64,000 nucleotides of DNA, from positions 7,130,001 to 7,194,000 of the forward strand of contig NC_083513.1 of NCBI RefSeq assembly GCF_032362555.1, in the 5' to 3' direction. Shown here piece after piece: positions 52,705 to 63,876 of this stretch. Position numbers and translations under genes: made by a program. A model generated the notes under the pieces. The model was given only the letters and a program-made list of their open reading frames with translations. It was not told the DNA's origin and searched no databases. Every line of letters begins with the position of its first letter. The stretch's first letter is position 1. This DNA is from Amyelois transitella. Lineage: Eukaryota; Arthropoda; Insecta; Lepidoptera; Pyralidae.

Positions 52705-52880
52705 GTTTAAATCTATACATATAATAAAACGGTAAAAATATTTTGTCTGTACATTTAATATTTTGACTGAAACGGATAGAGAATATTTTTTATATTTGTT
52801 GTCTGTCTGTCTGTATCTGACTGTATGATCAAGATTCAACTCGAAATTTACGCGGACGAAGTCGCGGGCAACAGCTAGTG
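52705..52880 (+). repeat. Retroposon 3' fragment
   Basis: CTATACATATAATAAAACGG, ATTTTGTCTGTACATTTAAT, a short (GTCT)n run, then CGCGGACGAAGTCGCGGGCA and ACAGCTAGT. The last block is the standard 3' end of a very common lepidopteran RTE- or Helitron-like element. The first block also occurs at 19,740 within the foldback transposon. Confidence 0.6.
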
Positions 52881-53049
52881 TAAAATATTTTGAATATTGG
52901 CATGATAATAACTTTAGTAAAAACATAAGACAGAAGGTCCTTTAAGTAGAGACTAATAGCGGTAGAAAAAATGAGCTGCGAGACTTGCGTTTTTTTACAG
53001 GATGTTTTTGATGGGGATCCCTTTCATTCGACTAATTTTTTTTTATCCT

Positions 53050-53350
53050 ATTTTAGTTTGGCATAACGAGTTACGCATACTAATTTTTGTCATAATAGTT
53101 TTTTGGCATAATTGGTTTTGGAATACTATTTCAATAGGCATAAATATAGTTTAGACTAATTTGTTGTTGCGCGGAGCAGATGTAGTGTAATGCGCTATAA
53201 GGCGAGTACTTCTTAGGTTAGGTTAGGTCAGGTTATGCTAATAGTAGGTATGCTTAAAGAAATATGCCTAAAAAGTTATGCCAAATAATATTATGCGTAA
53301 CAATTATTAGGCTTAACAATGGTATTATGCCATGTAAAATTATGACACAA
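53050..53350. repeat. Degenerate GGCATAA-type repeat field with TTAGG run
   Basis: Repeated words around GGCATAAT/ATTATGCC alternate on both strands (53,056-53,345). In the middle is TTAGGTTAGGTTAGG followed by TCAGG (53,214-53,232). TTAGG is the insect telomere unit, but three copies can be chance or element-borne. Confidence 0.5.
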
Positions 53351-55899
53351 AATTTTATGGTAATAGATAGAGAATTTTTGATGGCATTATTTATTTACGT
53401 TCAGTCTAAACGAAAGCAAATATTTCATCTCTTTGAGTAGAGTCTTCAGTGCTCAAATTTGGCAAACCAAAAATATAATAGGTTTTTTGCACGCCTTCAA
53501 TAGTTATGTTTTCAAGTTTGCCCAACAAAATTGCTACTTGCCGTCATTATTTACTTGGTTTAAGTATTGGTTACCCAGGGTTCGCTAGTGATCACGACGA
53601 TCCTGAAGTGGGCATTTTAGACGAAGCGACTAAAGTCTGACAACCTTGCGTGGAATCCTAATCCATACTGTAAATTCAGTTAACTGACTTATTCAGTTTC
53701 TTTGTGACTTTTGATTTTCTCTGACCCGTAATCCGGTTAAGGGGTTTTGTTCAAAGGGGTTTTGTTCAAAATGCGATATGATGAAAGAGAGATAGAACGA
53801 TAGAAAGCTTGTAATGCGATTTGTGTAAATGGAGTATTTTTCCTGTGGATGTGGTCTAATCATCACCATCTCAAATGTGAATGTGATGCAGGACCTCATA
53901 TTAATATCAACAGAATATCTCATATTTTAAAACTTAAACAGATTACTATTTTATTCAAATTTATTTAGTTGTTATCTTACTCTGGATGTCAGTTACCTAT
54001 ATCTTTATCAAATTCGATATACTTATTGCAAATGCAAATAAAACAGAGATTATAAATATAGTTATATTTATTTATTTATTTACTAATTTATGTACACAGA
54101 AAACACCGAGACTGATAAACACAAGAAACAAAATTACAAAGGTTCTGCTTATTTCAAAAGAAATCTCTTCTAGCAGACCCGAGATAGGAAACATAATGGA
54201 AAGGGTGACAGGCGTGTACTCCACTCACACAACTAATAATAGACATACATAAACAAATAAGTACATATGTAAAATATAATAAAATACACATATAAATACA
54301 AAATAATAAACTTACATAAAATATGTACAATATATACCAAATTAGCAAGGCTTGGAAAGGTAATAATTATACCTAGTACCGTTACATTTTTCCTTTCGGC
54401 ATGTAATACTGAATACTGTTTTAAGTAACTAAGTGTTTCAGATAAATGTGCCTTTTTAGTAATATGACTCTTTGCTCTCTTTACCCCGTCAGGGATAAAG
54501 AATCGATACTGTGTATGTTTTTGTATGTGGCCGTTTACATGTCGCGTGTTATTTGGTAATAATATAAAAGAAAATGCTTTAACTTGAATAACGTATGGGA
54601 AAACTTAGTAACAAGTTGAAAATTATCTGTATATCTGTGTGTTCACTTCCATGTATAATAAATCTTGACAGAAGTTTTTTTGGAATATCCTGGTTACATG
54701 TATTTCATAAGACAAAAGGACAGTTTCTAAAATATAAAAATATAGACTGAGTTTTAGTTTAAGTATTCAATGATGTACCCTGTGAAAAATAATATGATCT
54801 TTATTATGTTCAGCATACAAAGCCAATAGATTATATTGGCTTTTTATTGGCTATTAGGATCAAAGTATAAGAAAAACATACTCGTAGCACTTTAGTTTAT
54901 AGACTTTACAGGAGACGGCTGTTATAGATTTCTATAACAGATTTGGTTTGGGACTTTTTTGAACAAAATTTTATAAACAGTTGTACTCCTAAAAATATTT
55001 TTATTTCCATGAAAACTGATTGACTGGAAGAAATCTTACATAAAAATAAATCCGCCTTTGTACATTATTGATTTTATCATACTTTTTTGTAACTCTTTCG
55101 TGTTCATTAAACTATTTACAAACAAAACTATGACGTCTGCGTTTAGTCCTGCATTATCTAAAATATTAGTTGAAACAAGCCTTAGAGGAAAAAAGAAATA
55201 TATAACGTAATGGGTATTAAGTTTTAGCGTGCTTTGGTTTTTAAAAGCTCTGGGTCTGTTATTTCGCATACTTACAGTGAATGCTTAATTAAAATATTTT
55301 TCTGACGATTATTTGCATCATGCCTTGGGTACAAAACAAAATAAGGGTTAACAGACTTGGTTATTGCTCGTTAATTATTGGGCTATTGTCTTTTAGGCTT
55401 CTCCTATGGAATCCACGGGAAGTTAAAGGTAGTAATATTCTACATTTGAAACCTTAAGGACAACGGCACAAGAAGCAATACTAAAGATTAAGATGAAAAA
55501 CCTACACGTGGTGGCCGTAGATACAGTAATAGTTTTGAATTGGGTAATAAACGAGATGTAACTACTTTTAGAACATAGATAGCCAACGATAGGCAGTAAT
55601 TCCTAGGGAAACAACAATACTTACTTTTTAATAAAAAATGTCATGTGGCCTTTTTTACTTGCATCGTTAAAAGCTTAAAGAAAGTGTGATTCCGGAAATA
55701 ATCTTAATTAGATATTTAACTAAAAACGTTAATTATAGTGATGTATTTCTATGATATCTATCAAAATTCCCTGCTTAATGCGATGTGTCACCTGTGCACG
55801 CATAAAGATTTCTAAAATCACGAATTAGTAAATTAAGGACGGATTAATTGTAAACCATTACATAATGAGGGCTTAATGTTTGATTTACCTTTAAATATT

Positions 55900-55992
55900 G
55901 GGTTTCCCATCGATAAGCTATCACTCGCTTCCAGACTCGCAAGATAGTATTACTATATTCAAAGTACAAACATCAAGAAATCAATCAAGAAG
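55900..55992 (+). promoter_or_regulatory. Probable noncoding first exon of family gene 4
   Basis: A noncoding exon ends CAATCAAGAAG|GTAAGTG at 55,992. The intron then runs to TTGTCCAG|ATG at 56,094, the same plan as genes 1-3. A TATA-like TTTAAATA lies near 55,890; the start site is not fixed. Confidence 0.55.
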
Positions 55993-56093
55993 GTAAGTGT
56001 TTTCTATATTTTCTTTCACCAAATTTTGTCATAAATAATTTTTACGTTGTTATTTCTTGATAAGTTATTAAATTTCTATTTTTTCTTGTCCAG

Positions 56094-57129
56094 ATGTTCC
56101 GTTTATTGGTTGTTTTGTGTGTCGTGTCTGGGGTGGTTTTGGCCGATCCCATTTCAATCAAGAATCGTCGATTAGCAGATGTAAGTTTTATTTTTTTTAT
56201 TTATTTCAACGGCATATAACATTTCTATTTCTGGTCAGAATAATTTTGTATTTGTAAATGAAATTGTTAATAACACAAAATATACATATAGGTATGTATG
56301 AACTTATATCTATTGATACTGTGGTATAAAATATAAGTTTTATCAACTTCTTATTAAACTTTAAATATCATAAGTGATATAATCGGACTTGAGTGAGAAG
56401 TAAAAATATTTTTTTCTTACAGGATAATGCATTGGAATTACTGGAAGGACGAACCGAGCTAGATGACATTTTGTTTGAATTGTTACCAGAAAAAGCTCTA
56501 ATTTTGCTTAGGATATTAAAGACAGCAATTGGATTCAAAGTGGTAAGAATTTTGTAGAATATATTTTGCTAAAATAATATATATTTTGCTAAAATAAGAT
56601 CAAAATGAAATTTGACTTTGATGAAAATGTTTGGGGTAAAATATTTATTTATGTATTTATTAGCAATAGCATCCCAAATAACTATTATATGTATAGTTAC
56701 CCTCATAATTAGTTAAGATGTTTGCAATATATACCTATATATTTGGTAAAAAATTAAAATAAGTATTGATTAATTTAATAATAAAATATCTTTTTACTTT
56801 AAGTTCAAATAGCGCTATGAATACGGACGATTAAAAAAGAAATCTTCTACGAGACTTATTGACATTATTTCCCTTTTTTACAGTCAGCGATGTCACTAGT
56901 AGTGAGTGCTATTGGATGGCTATCCTCCAATTGTGTGGTCATCATTGTTGGGGCTTTAGCTGCACTAGGCTTTTGCAAATTAACTGGAAAATGTACCCTG
57001 AACTATGAAGAGTATCTACCTGTCGCCCAACTACGTAGTTACGCTACACCTGAATATTTGGACACAGCCCAAAGGTTCTTAACAACAGCGATTGAAAAAT
57101 ATGCCGAGACTAAACGCAGATCAGTGTAA
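56094..57129 (+). CDS. CxxTxxC-family protein 4, function unknown
   Basis: Exons 56094-56180, 56423-56542 and 56884-57129 join to 150 aa. Signal peptide (LLVVLCVVSGVVLA) then a short basic stretch (NRRLAD). The middle exon is Leu/Glu-rich (ELLEGRTELDDILFELLPEK) rather than the Pro/Tyr-rich spacer of gene 1. The last exon is the family hallmark: WLSSNCVVIIVGALAALGFC, the knot CKLTGKC, QLRSYATPEYLDTAQRFLTT, AIEKYAETK. GALAALGFC is nearly identical to gene 3's GTLAALGVC. Separated from gene 3 by 4.3 kb of repeats. AATAAA lies about 70 bp past the stop. Confidence 0.87.
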
Positions 57130-58356
57130 ACTCCAGCTTATTTGTATTTATATTTAATGAAACATTAGTAATTAATAAGTGGATATTATTTATAATAAAT
57201 TATTTACTATTTTTTTATGAAATTTTGTTGTTTGTTTTATAAATAATCTAAAAGTGAAGTTGTCAGAAGTAATTTTTTCAATACCAAGGCTTCGTTAATG
57301 CATTTTTTTATATCGGTGGAGTAGCTTTAAAGATACACACACATGCAGTAATAGAAATTTAAATGGATAGTTATTAGCCTTACATTTATTAGTAGACCAA
57401 CGAAAAAGGAAGTAATTCTCCCGCTGGAATTTCTATAAGTAAATTTGTTCTTAAAAGCTAATGCTACGTCACTATCATGTTCCTTATCATGATTTTCTAA
57501 CATCTTTTGATCAGATTGCGTGACGGTTCTTTAAAAAATAACGAAAAGGTGATGTATTGCGCAAAAATAGCTAATAAATTATATTGTTTTGCATACAACC
57601 ATGAGATGTCACGCGACTGTTCTCAGTTTTACGTACTTAGACTATCTGAAAAAAAATGGCATTATACAAACAAAACATACGTTATCTACTTATTAAATTA
57701 TATGATTTTTTAAAGTCCTATTTATATTATGTTAAATAGTAAGCTGGTTCTCATTGAGATACAATATTCATAAACCTGCACACTAAGAAGGTATGAGTAA
57801 CTATACTTATGCCATTGTTATGGTATCATCAAAGTAAACATGAACACAGATGTATTATATGAAAGCGGAAATTGTTTCCGAGATTATCATTATAATTATT
57901 GTTGTGTACGGTTTTGTTTTTTATCCTCTAAACTCGTTAGTCTTACTGGTAGCTTAAAGTTATATAGGAAAGTAATTAAAAAATACAGAATATCTGAAGA
58001 AGATTTAAAAGACTATAACATGTATAGGTTGTAACTTCTCCCAAATCAAACGACTCGCTTGTTAGTCTTGTTGTGAGTCAACTACCCAGGGACCTCCAAT
58101 GTTTATATATTACTTATAAAACATATACATATATCTAAAGCGATGATTCATGATTTATTGAGAATTAGGCTTTGATTAAACGAACAATAAAATTACGATT
58201 GTGACGTTATCATTGCTCGGATGTAATTAAACCGATTGTCTTGTCTAGCAAGGTGATCTCTGAATGACAATAAAAGTTGTCGACTTATTTGCAAAGTAAT
58301 ATTTTAATTAATAGGTATTAATAATTATATATGTATATATACATATATATATATTA

Positions 58357-58500
58357 CGACAGGCTAGCAACCTGCAACTATTTGAGTCTCAATTCTATCA
58401 TTAAGCCAAACAGCTGAACGTGGCCTATCAGTCTTTAAGACTATTGGCTCTGTCTACCCCGTAAGGGATATAGACGTGTTTATAAGTATGTATATGTTGT
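58357..58500 (+). repeat. Retroposon R1, 5'-truncated, well preserved
   Basis: Begins GACAGGCTAGCAACCTGC and runs through GCCAAACAGCTGAACGTGGC and GGCTCTGTCTACCCCGTAAG to GACGTG..TATGTATATG. Sharp 5' truncation with a complete 3' end, the signature of LINE-type retroposition. Confidence 0.88.
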
Positions 58501-58502
58501 AC

Positions 58503-58556
58503 TGTACATGTTGACTTACAGAATATTAATAATAATATTCTGTAAGTCAACCTGTA
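58503..58556. repeat. Hairpin, 26-bp arms, one mismatch
   Basis: TGTACATGTTGACTTACAG.. pairs with ..CTGTAAGTCAACCTGTACA. The only mismatch is ACAT versus ACAG near the base, and the loop is 2-4 nt. It directly abuts the R1 tail. Confidence 0.85.
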
Positions 58557-59001
58557 CATTTTAAAGACCGTCCATAATGTGACAGTCAAAGACAATGAGT
58601 TGGTTAAGTATAAAATAAAAATAGTTCTAGGATAGTGTTAATCGTCAATAAGTCATTGTACCCTTTTCTTTGTTTAATTAGATGCACTTGATACTATTCT
58701 TCAAAACATAAACAAATATCCGGTCAATGAAACATTCGGTATACAGTACAGGCAATGTGTCATTGCCTTATCAGGTGACTATATGTTTACAGCACATATC
58801 TTTATAGCAGTTGTTATTTCGCTTTCACTTCGTTTGTGCATTTCAATGTTATCAAACGTTGTTGAACCAGTTACTTTATCGTCCAATATAGTAAAATTAA
58901 TTATAACCCTTCCTTATCAATCTGCTTATCCAGAAAGTGGAGTGGATATATTTGTACATTCGTAGAGAGCGGGTGTGATTTCACGCATCTCAGTCAAAAC
59001 A

Positions 59002-59199
59002 ATGGGCAATTCAAAAAGTAGAAAAATGAGAATAAGTCAGTGTGAAACTAAAGAGAACAAAGAAAATCAAGAACGGATAAATAAAATTAAGACTGATGAA
59101 TTAGGAAAGGAAGATCATGATAAAAACCAACAAGGAAGGAGAAGAGATCATGATAATGCAAGCACAGCATCGACGGTGGAGGTTTTAGATGACAAGTGA
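59002..59199 (+). CDS. Possible 65-aa N-myristoylated, highly charged protein
   Basis: Starts MGNSKSRKMRIS, a strong N-myristoylation consensus (Gly2, Ser6) followed by basic residues, in a good insect initiation context (AAAACAATGG). The body is Lys/Glu/Asp/Asn-rich, predicted unstructured or helical (KENKENQERINKIKTDEL), and ends TVEVLDDK. AATAAA follows about 90 bp after the stop. No intron or domain is seen. It could be a genuine small membrane-tethered protein or a chance frame; the start motif plus the polyadenylation signal lift it above background. The frame just upstream (58,783-58,965, MFTAHIFIAVVISLSL...) is weaker. Confidence 0.4.
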   Translation: MGNSKSRKMRISQCETKENKENQERINKIKTDELGKEDHDKNQQGRRRDHDNASTASTVEVLDDK

Positions 59200-59915
59200 A
59201 ACGGTGTACAAAATGTTGTGATGAAAGAAGATCTTATTGTGATGTTTGATTTTCATATTTATACGATTGTTTAAGGAAATTAAATTTTAATAAAAGTTGT
59301 TTTTATATAATTGTAGTATATTTGTCATACTAAATGAACAGTTTGGTGACAATTTCGATATTAATGAATAAGTGAAATACTCGAAGCAAAGTATGATGAG
59401 CAGAAGTTTTATCGTGTTCTTTGATTTCAGTACAGAAATTTCATGAATAGTCTTTTATGCACAGAAACAGATTAATAACATTACTATTGTGAGTATAGAT
59501 ATACATAGGTGTAAATTTATTTTTTAAATCTATTGTATGTCAATCTATATACCTATGTAAACAAATGGCAGCTGCTAAAAACAATGTATTGGAAAAAACA
59601 TGATATATTAAAATGGGCTGTAAAAAAAATAATCCCAGTGGTTGAATTCCTACGAAAATTGGCTTCTACTCGTATAATGAAAAAGGTAAAACCTAAATTA
59701 GCTACTCATGTCTCTATTTACGTCACTCATGATTGTTGATAATTTATGAAATTAGGTGCTCACCCATGCACATAATTGAATAGGCTTTAGCAAGTACAGT
59801 ACCTACTAGTATTATTAGTTCGCTGTTTGATGATTTTGGTAGATGATATAGTTTGTGTAATTCTGTTGGTTTTGTTTTGGCCTTCTAGTAGTTAGGCTTA
59901 TAGAAAAACTTGAAA

Positions 59916-59966
59916 TTTTATGTTACTAGGTATATGTAACATAAAATTTCAAGTTTAATTATTAAC
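59916..59966. repeat. Perfect inverted repeat, 21-bp arms, 9-nt spacer
   Basis: AAACTTGAAATTTTATGTTAC and its exact complement are separated by TAGGTATAT. No gene nearby. Confidence 0.92.
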
Positions 59967-60424
59967 TTTGAAAATAAACTTTGAATTTTTTGAACTAAAC
60001 TTAGATTCTAACTTAAAACTATTAATAATCTGAACTTATTTATTATGGAAAATCATATGATGCAATTTAAATGTGAACAAAAATTATTATTTCTTCTTAG
60101 TTTTAGCCAGTCTTAATCTAATTTGCTCATTGATTTTGCTATTCACAAGAGAAAAGTGGTTCTATATCTCTGACTTTTTAAATTTTATTAATAGGCCGTA
60201 AGGTAATACATAATCTTGTTTTGACTCACCCATGAAAATTTGAGGAAACAAACTCCACATAATTTCCATGAGCGGTGATCCAATATTTACATCATGATGA
60301 CTAAACTGATGAGTCTGTCTATTTTAAACTAGAATTTAACTTGTCTTCACAATAAGCAATGTTGTCAGTAATATTGGTAATATTTTTGATTGGCAGTTAT
60401 TTACAACTTTATCCAAATTAATTC

Positions 60425-60476
60425 TCGATCTGTCTACCCCACAAGGGATTAAGACGTGATAAAATGTATGTATGTA
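60425..60476 (+). repeat. Retroposon R1, tail only
   Basis: GATCTGTCTACCCCACAAGG through GACGTGATAAAATGTATGTATG; just the last 50 bp of the element with its tail. Confidence 0.75.
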
Positions 60477-62159
60477 ATTCTCGATATATTTCAATATATT
60501 ATGTTATTCCAATGTCTAATCTATATAACTGCAAAGTTTCATTAAAGCCGTTTTTAAGTTTTCGCAAGAAATAGTTACACACAACCTTACAAATATACTG
60601 TCCCTCAATAATCATCTGATTACCTAGTAAATTGACATAATGTGAACAAACGTAGGTACTTTTATTAATGTAGAGATTGTGTGCCTGACATCATTATTGA
60701 AGTACTAACTAGTATTCATTACGAAAACGACCATTTATTACAGATAAGTTGACCTTCAGTAACATTCCAGAATTAATCCTGAGATTCAGTTTATATCTCA
60801 TTTTATTATGTTTGCAAGATCGTGCTTAAATTAGTACTTTTTTAGATAGTAGCTATCAAACATGACGTGAGATGCCGCACCAATCGACTAAAGTAATAAT
60901 AAAGTCAGTAGAAATGCCATATAAAAATATAAACATAAAAATTGAAAGACCCAAGTAAGAAGACCGATGACACCGGCTTCTATCGTATGCAATTTTTTGT
61001 GCAGTTTTCGAAAAGCTAGCAAGAAATCTCATAATTGAGATGCAATTTGAAAAAGATTATGTCGCAATCAGAGTTGCTGCTTCGCCTTAACTATTATTTA
61101 CCACTTTTATAGTCTTCTATTATTCCGAATTCTATGGTATTATTAGCAGTTATATGTAATGAACAATATGTTAATTTTCATTTTCCATTAGAAAAGGTGA
61201 GACGGGGATTAAAACTTGTAACCGTGACGCAATAATTTTTTGATTTTCATCGATGACCAAAAAAAACTAACAAAACATGTAATTGGGGGCTGGTGGTGAT
61301 AAGTGGCTTAACTTTACACATATAATTTATCTAGTACAAATGGTCATTTTCCTTGGCGAATAGTTAGCGTGACCGTCACGTTGTCACAGTAGGCTACTAT
61401 TAGGGTTATGATTGCACTATCATTATGACTCGACTGATTCCCGCCAAAGGTTGCTATGGTCACCTACTCCATAACATGCTTGGATCATACGATTTTTATA
61501 CCAGTTGGCAACGAGAGTAGTGATCAAGAAGACAAGTATTAGGGAAAAGTTTTTGAATCTAGTGATACGCTTATAGCCTTGGTTTTTGGAGTCTGAATAA
61601 ACATTCAACCTGGGTCAATGCATGGACAAAACTGTTGTCGAAAAAATACATTCAGCAGAGTGAGTTTAGAATCCCTTAACTAAAAAGTAGACCCTCCAAT
61701 GTACTTACAATTGAAAAACAAATATTTATCTATTATCTGTGTTACAAATTAAGTGTAAAAATAAGTTCTACTAAAGCTCTACATAAAATTGTTTTCTTAA
61801 ATGGTTAAATTTAAGATGTGACGACAAAAAGTATCTAGAAAATGCGCTCAAATTCATTATATTTTTATCAACTGATTTGAGAAAGAAGAAAGTTTTCTAT
61901 GAACTGTATTCATTTCAATTAACAGTTAACCTGTTATTTTTCTAATGTCAAGTCTTGATTATTTGTTTTTGGTTACTATATATTATTAGGGTTCGTCTTT
62001 TTAATTAAAATAAATTTAAGAGTAGCTACCTATCTTTGCTAGAGCAATATATGGATATAATAATTATCTTTTGACTTATTATTTTTTTTTTCTGACAGAT
62101 TTGCTGGTTAGATTGATAAAGGTAGTCCTCCATTGCGAAAGGCATTAATAAACTGAAAC

Positions 62160-62212
62160 ATGTTTACGTTTTCAAGTTTAGTATTTTTGTTGCTTGTAGT
62201 ACACAGTATAGG
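62160..62212 (+). CDS. Signal-peptide-coding exon, possibly a leader exon of the downstream GST
   Basis: ATG-led 53-bp exon coding MFTFSSLVFLLLVVHSIG, a textbook signal peptide, ending in a strong donor (ATAGG|GTAAGT) in phase 2. The next good acceptor with a pyrimidine tract is TTTTCCCGTGTTCAG at 63,012. Joining there is in frame with the GST ATG at 63,044, adding GNAAARSKSSR before MPAQ. It may instead belong to a separate gene whose other exons I did not find. Confidence 0.45.
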
Positions 62213-63043
62213 GTAAGTTCAAATTTGTATAAGTAGGAGTGGCTTGTGGACTAACAAAATGTACTAACAGGAAAGAGATTAATCATATTTAAACATAAGA
62301 TAGTATTAGGAATAACATTTTTTTCTGTTTTCACCAAATTTTTGTTTTTTATTAGAGTATTTTTTTAGTAATTTAAACCAACTTTAGGCTATTGTTGGAT
62401 TATGGTGTTTTTTTTTCTCATAATAAACTTTAAAGACAGTAAAGGTTTTTTTTTACAAATTATAACAGGTAAACAGTTTTTCCGGTAAGCAGGTACCTAC
62501 TAATTTGGAATGGACAATTTTTGTCAAAAGTTGGTCTCTAATGGTGACGGAGTTTTCTTTTTGAACTAAGCCTTTCCACTAAAAGTACTTTGCTTTTAAT
62601 GTCATAAAGCTAATTATACTTACTATGTATTCAAAAACAATTTCGAAGTTTCTTACGACAATTAAATGAAAAATTAAAATTTTGATTTTAGTTTTGACTG
62701 ATTCTGTTACATAAAACCTGATTATTACTAAAAATATAAATATAAATTTTAAAAATTAATTCATCATCATGTAATGAAGTGTCTATTGTGTTGCGTTTAG
62801 ATATTATATAAGTAGGAACAAAGTAAGATAACAATCAGATAATTATTATAACTCACAGCATGAAAAAAATATACTGTATTTCGTAAGCCAAAGCGAATGA
62901 TGAAATGAAGTGAAAAAAAATGTTATGCCTTTGATAAATTCGAAAATAAAAGGCTTTTTGAAAAATTTTGTGATCGAATGGATTTCTCTAGTAAATATTT
63001 TCCCGTGTTCAGAAACGCCGCCGCCCGTTCTAAAAGCAGCAGA

Positions 63044-63876
63044 ATGCCAGCGCAAGCTATTAAGTTGTACTACTTGCCTCCGTCACCGCCTTGCAGAGCT
63101 GTTATGATGACGGCCAAGGCTATCGGCTTAGATCTGAACATGGTCCTCACTAATATCATGGAGGGAGCTCATATGACGCCAGAGTTTTTGAAGGTACGTA
63201 AAGTTACTTCGTAAATTCAACAGAATGCTTGCACTAAGAGCTATTATGATGACGGCCAAAGCTGTCAAATTAGATCTGAACATGGCGTGAAGGGAGGTCA
63301 TAGTATGACGCCAGAGTTTTTAAACACCCTCTGGACTATTAGGGCTTTGGGGATCAATTAACATATATTTATTATTTATCATCACGATCTCTTAAAACAA
63401 GTCATTGTATGTTGATGCTGTTATAAAAAGTGCCGTGTGGTTCCCGGCACCAATTGAAATAACAATAGGACCACTCTATCTCTTTTTCATGGATGTCATA
63501 AAGGCGACTAAGGGAAAGGCTTCTAAACTTGGGATTCTTCTTTTAGGCGATGGGTTACCTGTCATTATTTGAATCTCAATTCTATCATTAAGGCCAACGA
63601 CTGAACGTACCCTAGCAGTCTTTTCAAGACTGTTGGCTCTGTCTCCCTCTCAAGGGATAAAGACGTGATTACATGTACCTACATATGTATATTGTTGAAA
63701 ATGTCAAAAAGGCTGAATTAAGTTAAAGACTTCTGTACAAGTTACATCACCATTCAGAACAGCGCTTAAAAAGGAGTGTGTCGAGAAGATTTTATGAAAT
63801 TATGATTTCTATTTCAGATGAATCCTCAACATACTATACCAACTATGGACGATAACGGATTCATTCTTTGGGAAAG
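63044..63876 (+). CDS. Epsilon-class glutathione S-transferase, 5' part (runs off the window)
   Basis: Two exons, 63044-63193 and 63818-63876, code for the first 69-70 residues. MPAQAIKLYYLPPSPPCRAV is the insect epsilon-class N-terminus with the catalytic Ser in PPSPPCR. Then come MMTAKAIGLDLNMVLTNIME, GAHMTPEFLK and MNPQHTIPTMDDNGFILWE, the glutathione-binding thioredoxin-like domain (HTIPT, DNGFILWES). The exon ends in phase 2 before the usual SRAI. These enzymes conjugate glutathione to electrophiles and help detoxify plant compounds and insecticides. The C-terminal helical domain lies beyond the window. A 5' UTR or leader intron appears to end at 63,012. Confidence 0.93.
63227..63347 (+). 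pseudogene. Broken duplicate of GST coding exon 1
   Basis: Just 34 bp after GST exon 1 there is a second, partial copy of it: AGAGCTATTATGATGACGGC...GATCTGAACATGG...ATGACGCCAGAGTTTTT. The copy lacks the MPAQAIKLYYLPP start, has lost bases around NMVLTNIMEG so that the frame meets TGA, and has no donor site. Nucleotide identity to the source is still high, so the duplication is fairly recent. It lies in GST intron 1. Confidence 0.85.
63430..63692 (+). repeat. Retroposon R1, near full length
   Basis: Complete sense copy in GST intron 1, from AGTGCCGTGTGGTTCCCGGC to AAGACGTGATTACATGTACC and TATGTAT. It has small internal gaps (GGGTTACCTGTC for GGGCTAGCAACCTGTC). Confidence 0.88.

Larger units (their letters stand above)
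51591..55890. other. Gene-free stretch between family genes 3 and 4
   Basis: About 4.3 kb without a supported gene. It contains R1 and retroposon-tail relics, a field of ATGCC/GGCAT-rich repeats (53,050-53,350) and a short TTAGG run. Frames such as 53,693-53,923 and 53,986-54,252 are low-complexity and unconvincing. Confidence 0.5.
57130..58780. other. Gene-free stretch
   Basis: The 3' flank of family gene 4, then AT-rich DNA with an R1 tail and a hairpin. Frames at 57,507-57,713 and 57,840-58,034 lack any domain, signal peptide or splice support. Confidence 0.45.
59200..62155. other. Gene-poor stretch
   Basis: A possible small frame at 59,584 (MYWKKHDILKWAVKKIIPVV...) ends at a GTAAAA donor-like site without a partner exon. 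The minus-strand frame 61,423-61,608 has one hydrophobic segment (FSLILVFLITTLVA) but no other support. There is an R1 tail relic at 60,425 and a hairpin at 59,916. Confidence 0.45.

Noticed and set aside
53214-53232. Interstitial telomere (TTAGG)n
   Set aside because: Only about three units, inside a larger degenerate repeat. Too short to argue for a telomere fusion or a telomere-targeted element.
59584-59739. Frame MYWKKHDILKWAVKKIIPVVE
   Set aside because: Amphipathic and basic, but no signal peptide, partner exon, polyadenylation signal or resemblance to the neighbouring family's C-terminal helix.
61423-61608. Minus-strand 61-aa frame with one hydrophobic segment
   Set aside because: A single hydrophobic run is common in AT-rich frames. 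No promoter, splice or polyadenylation support.
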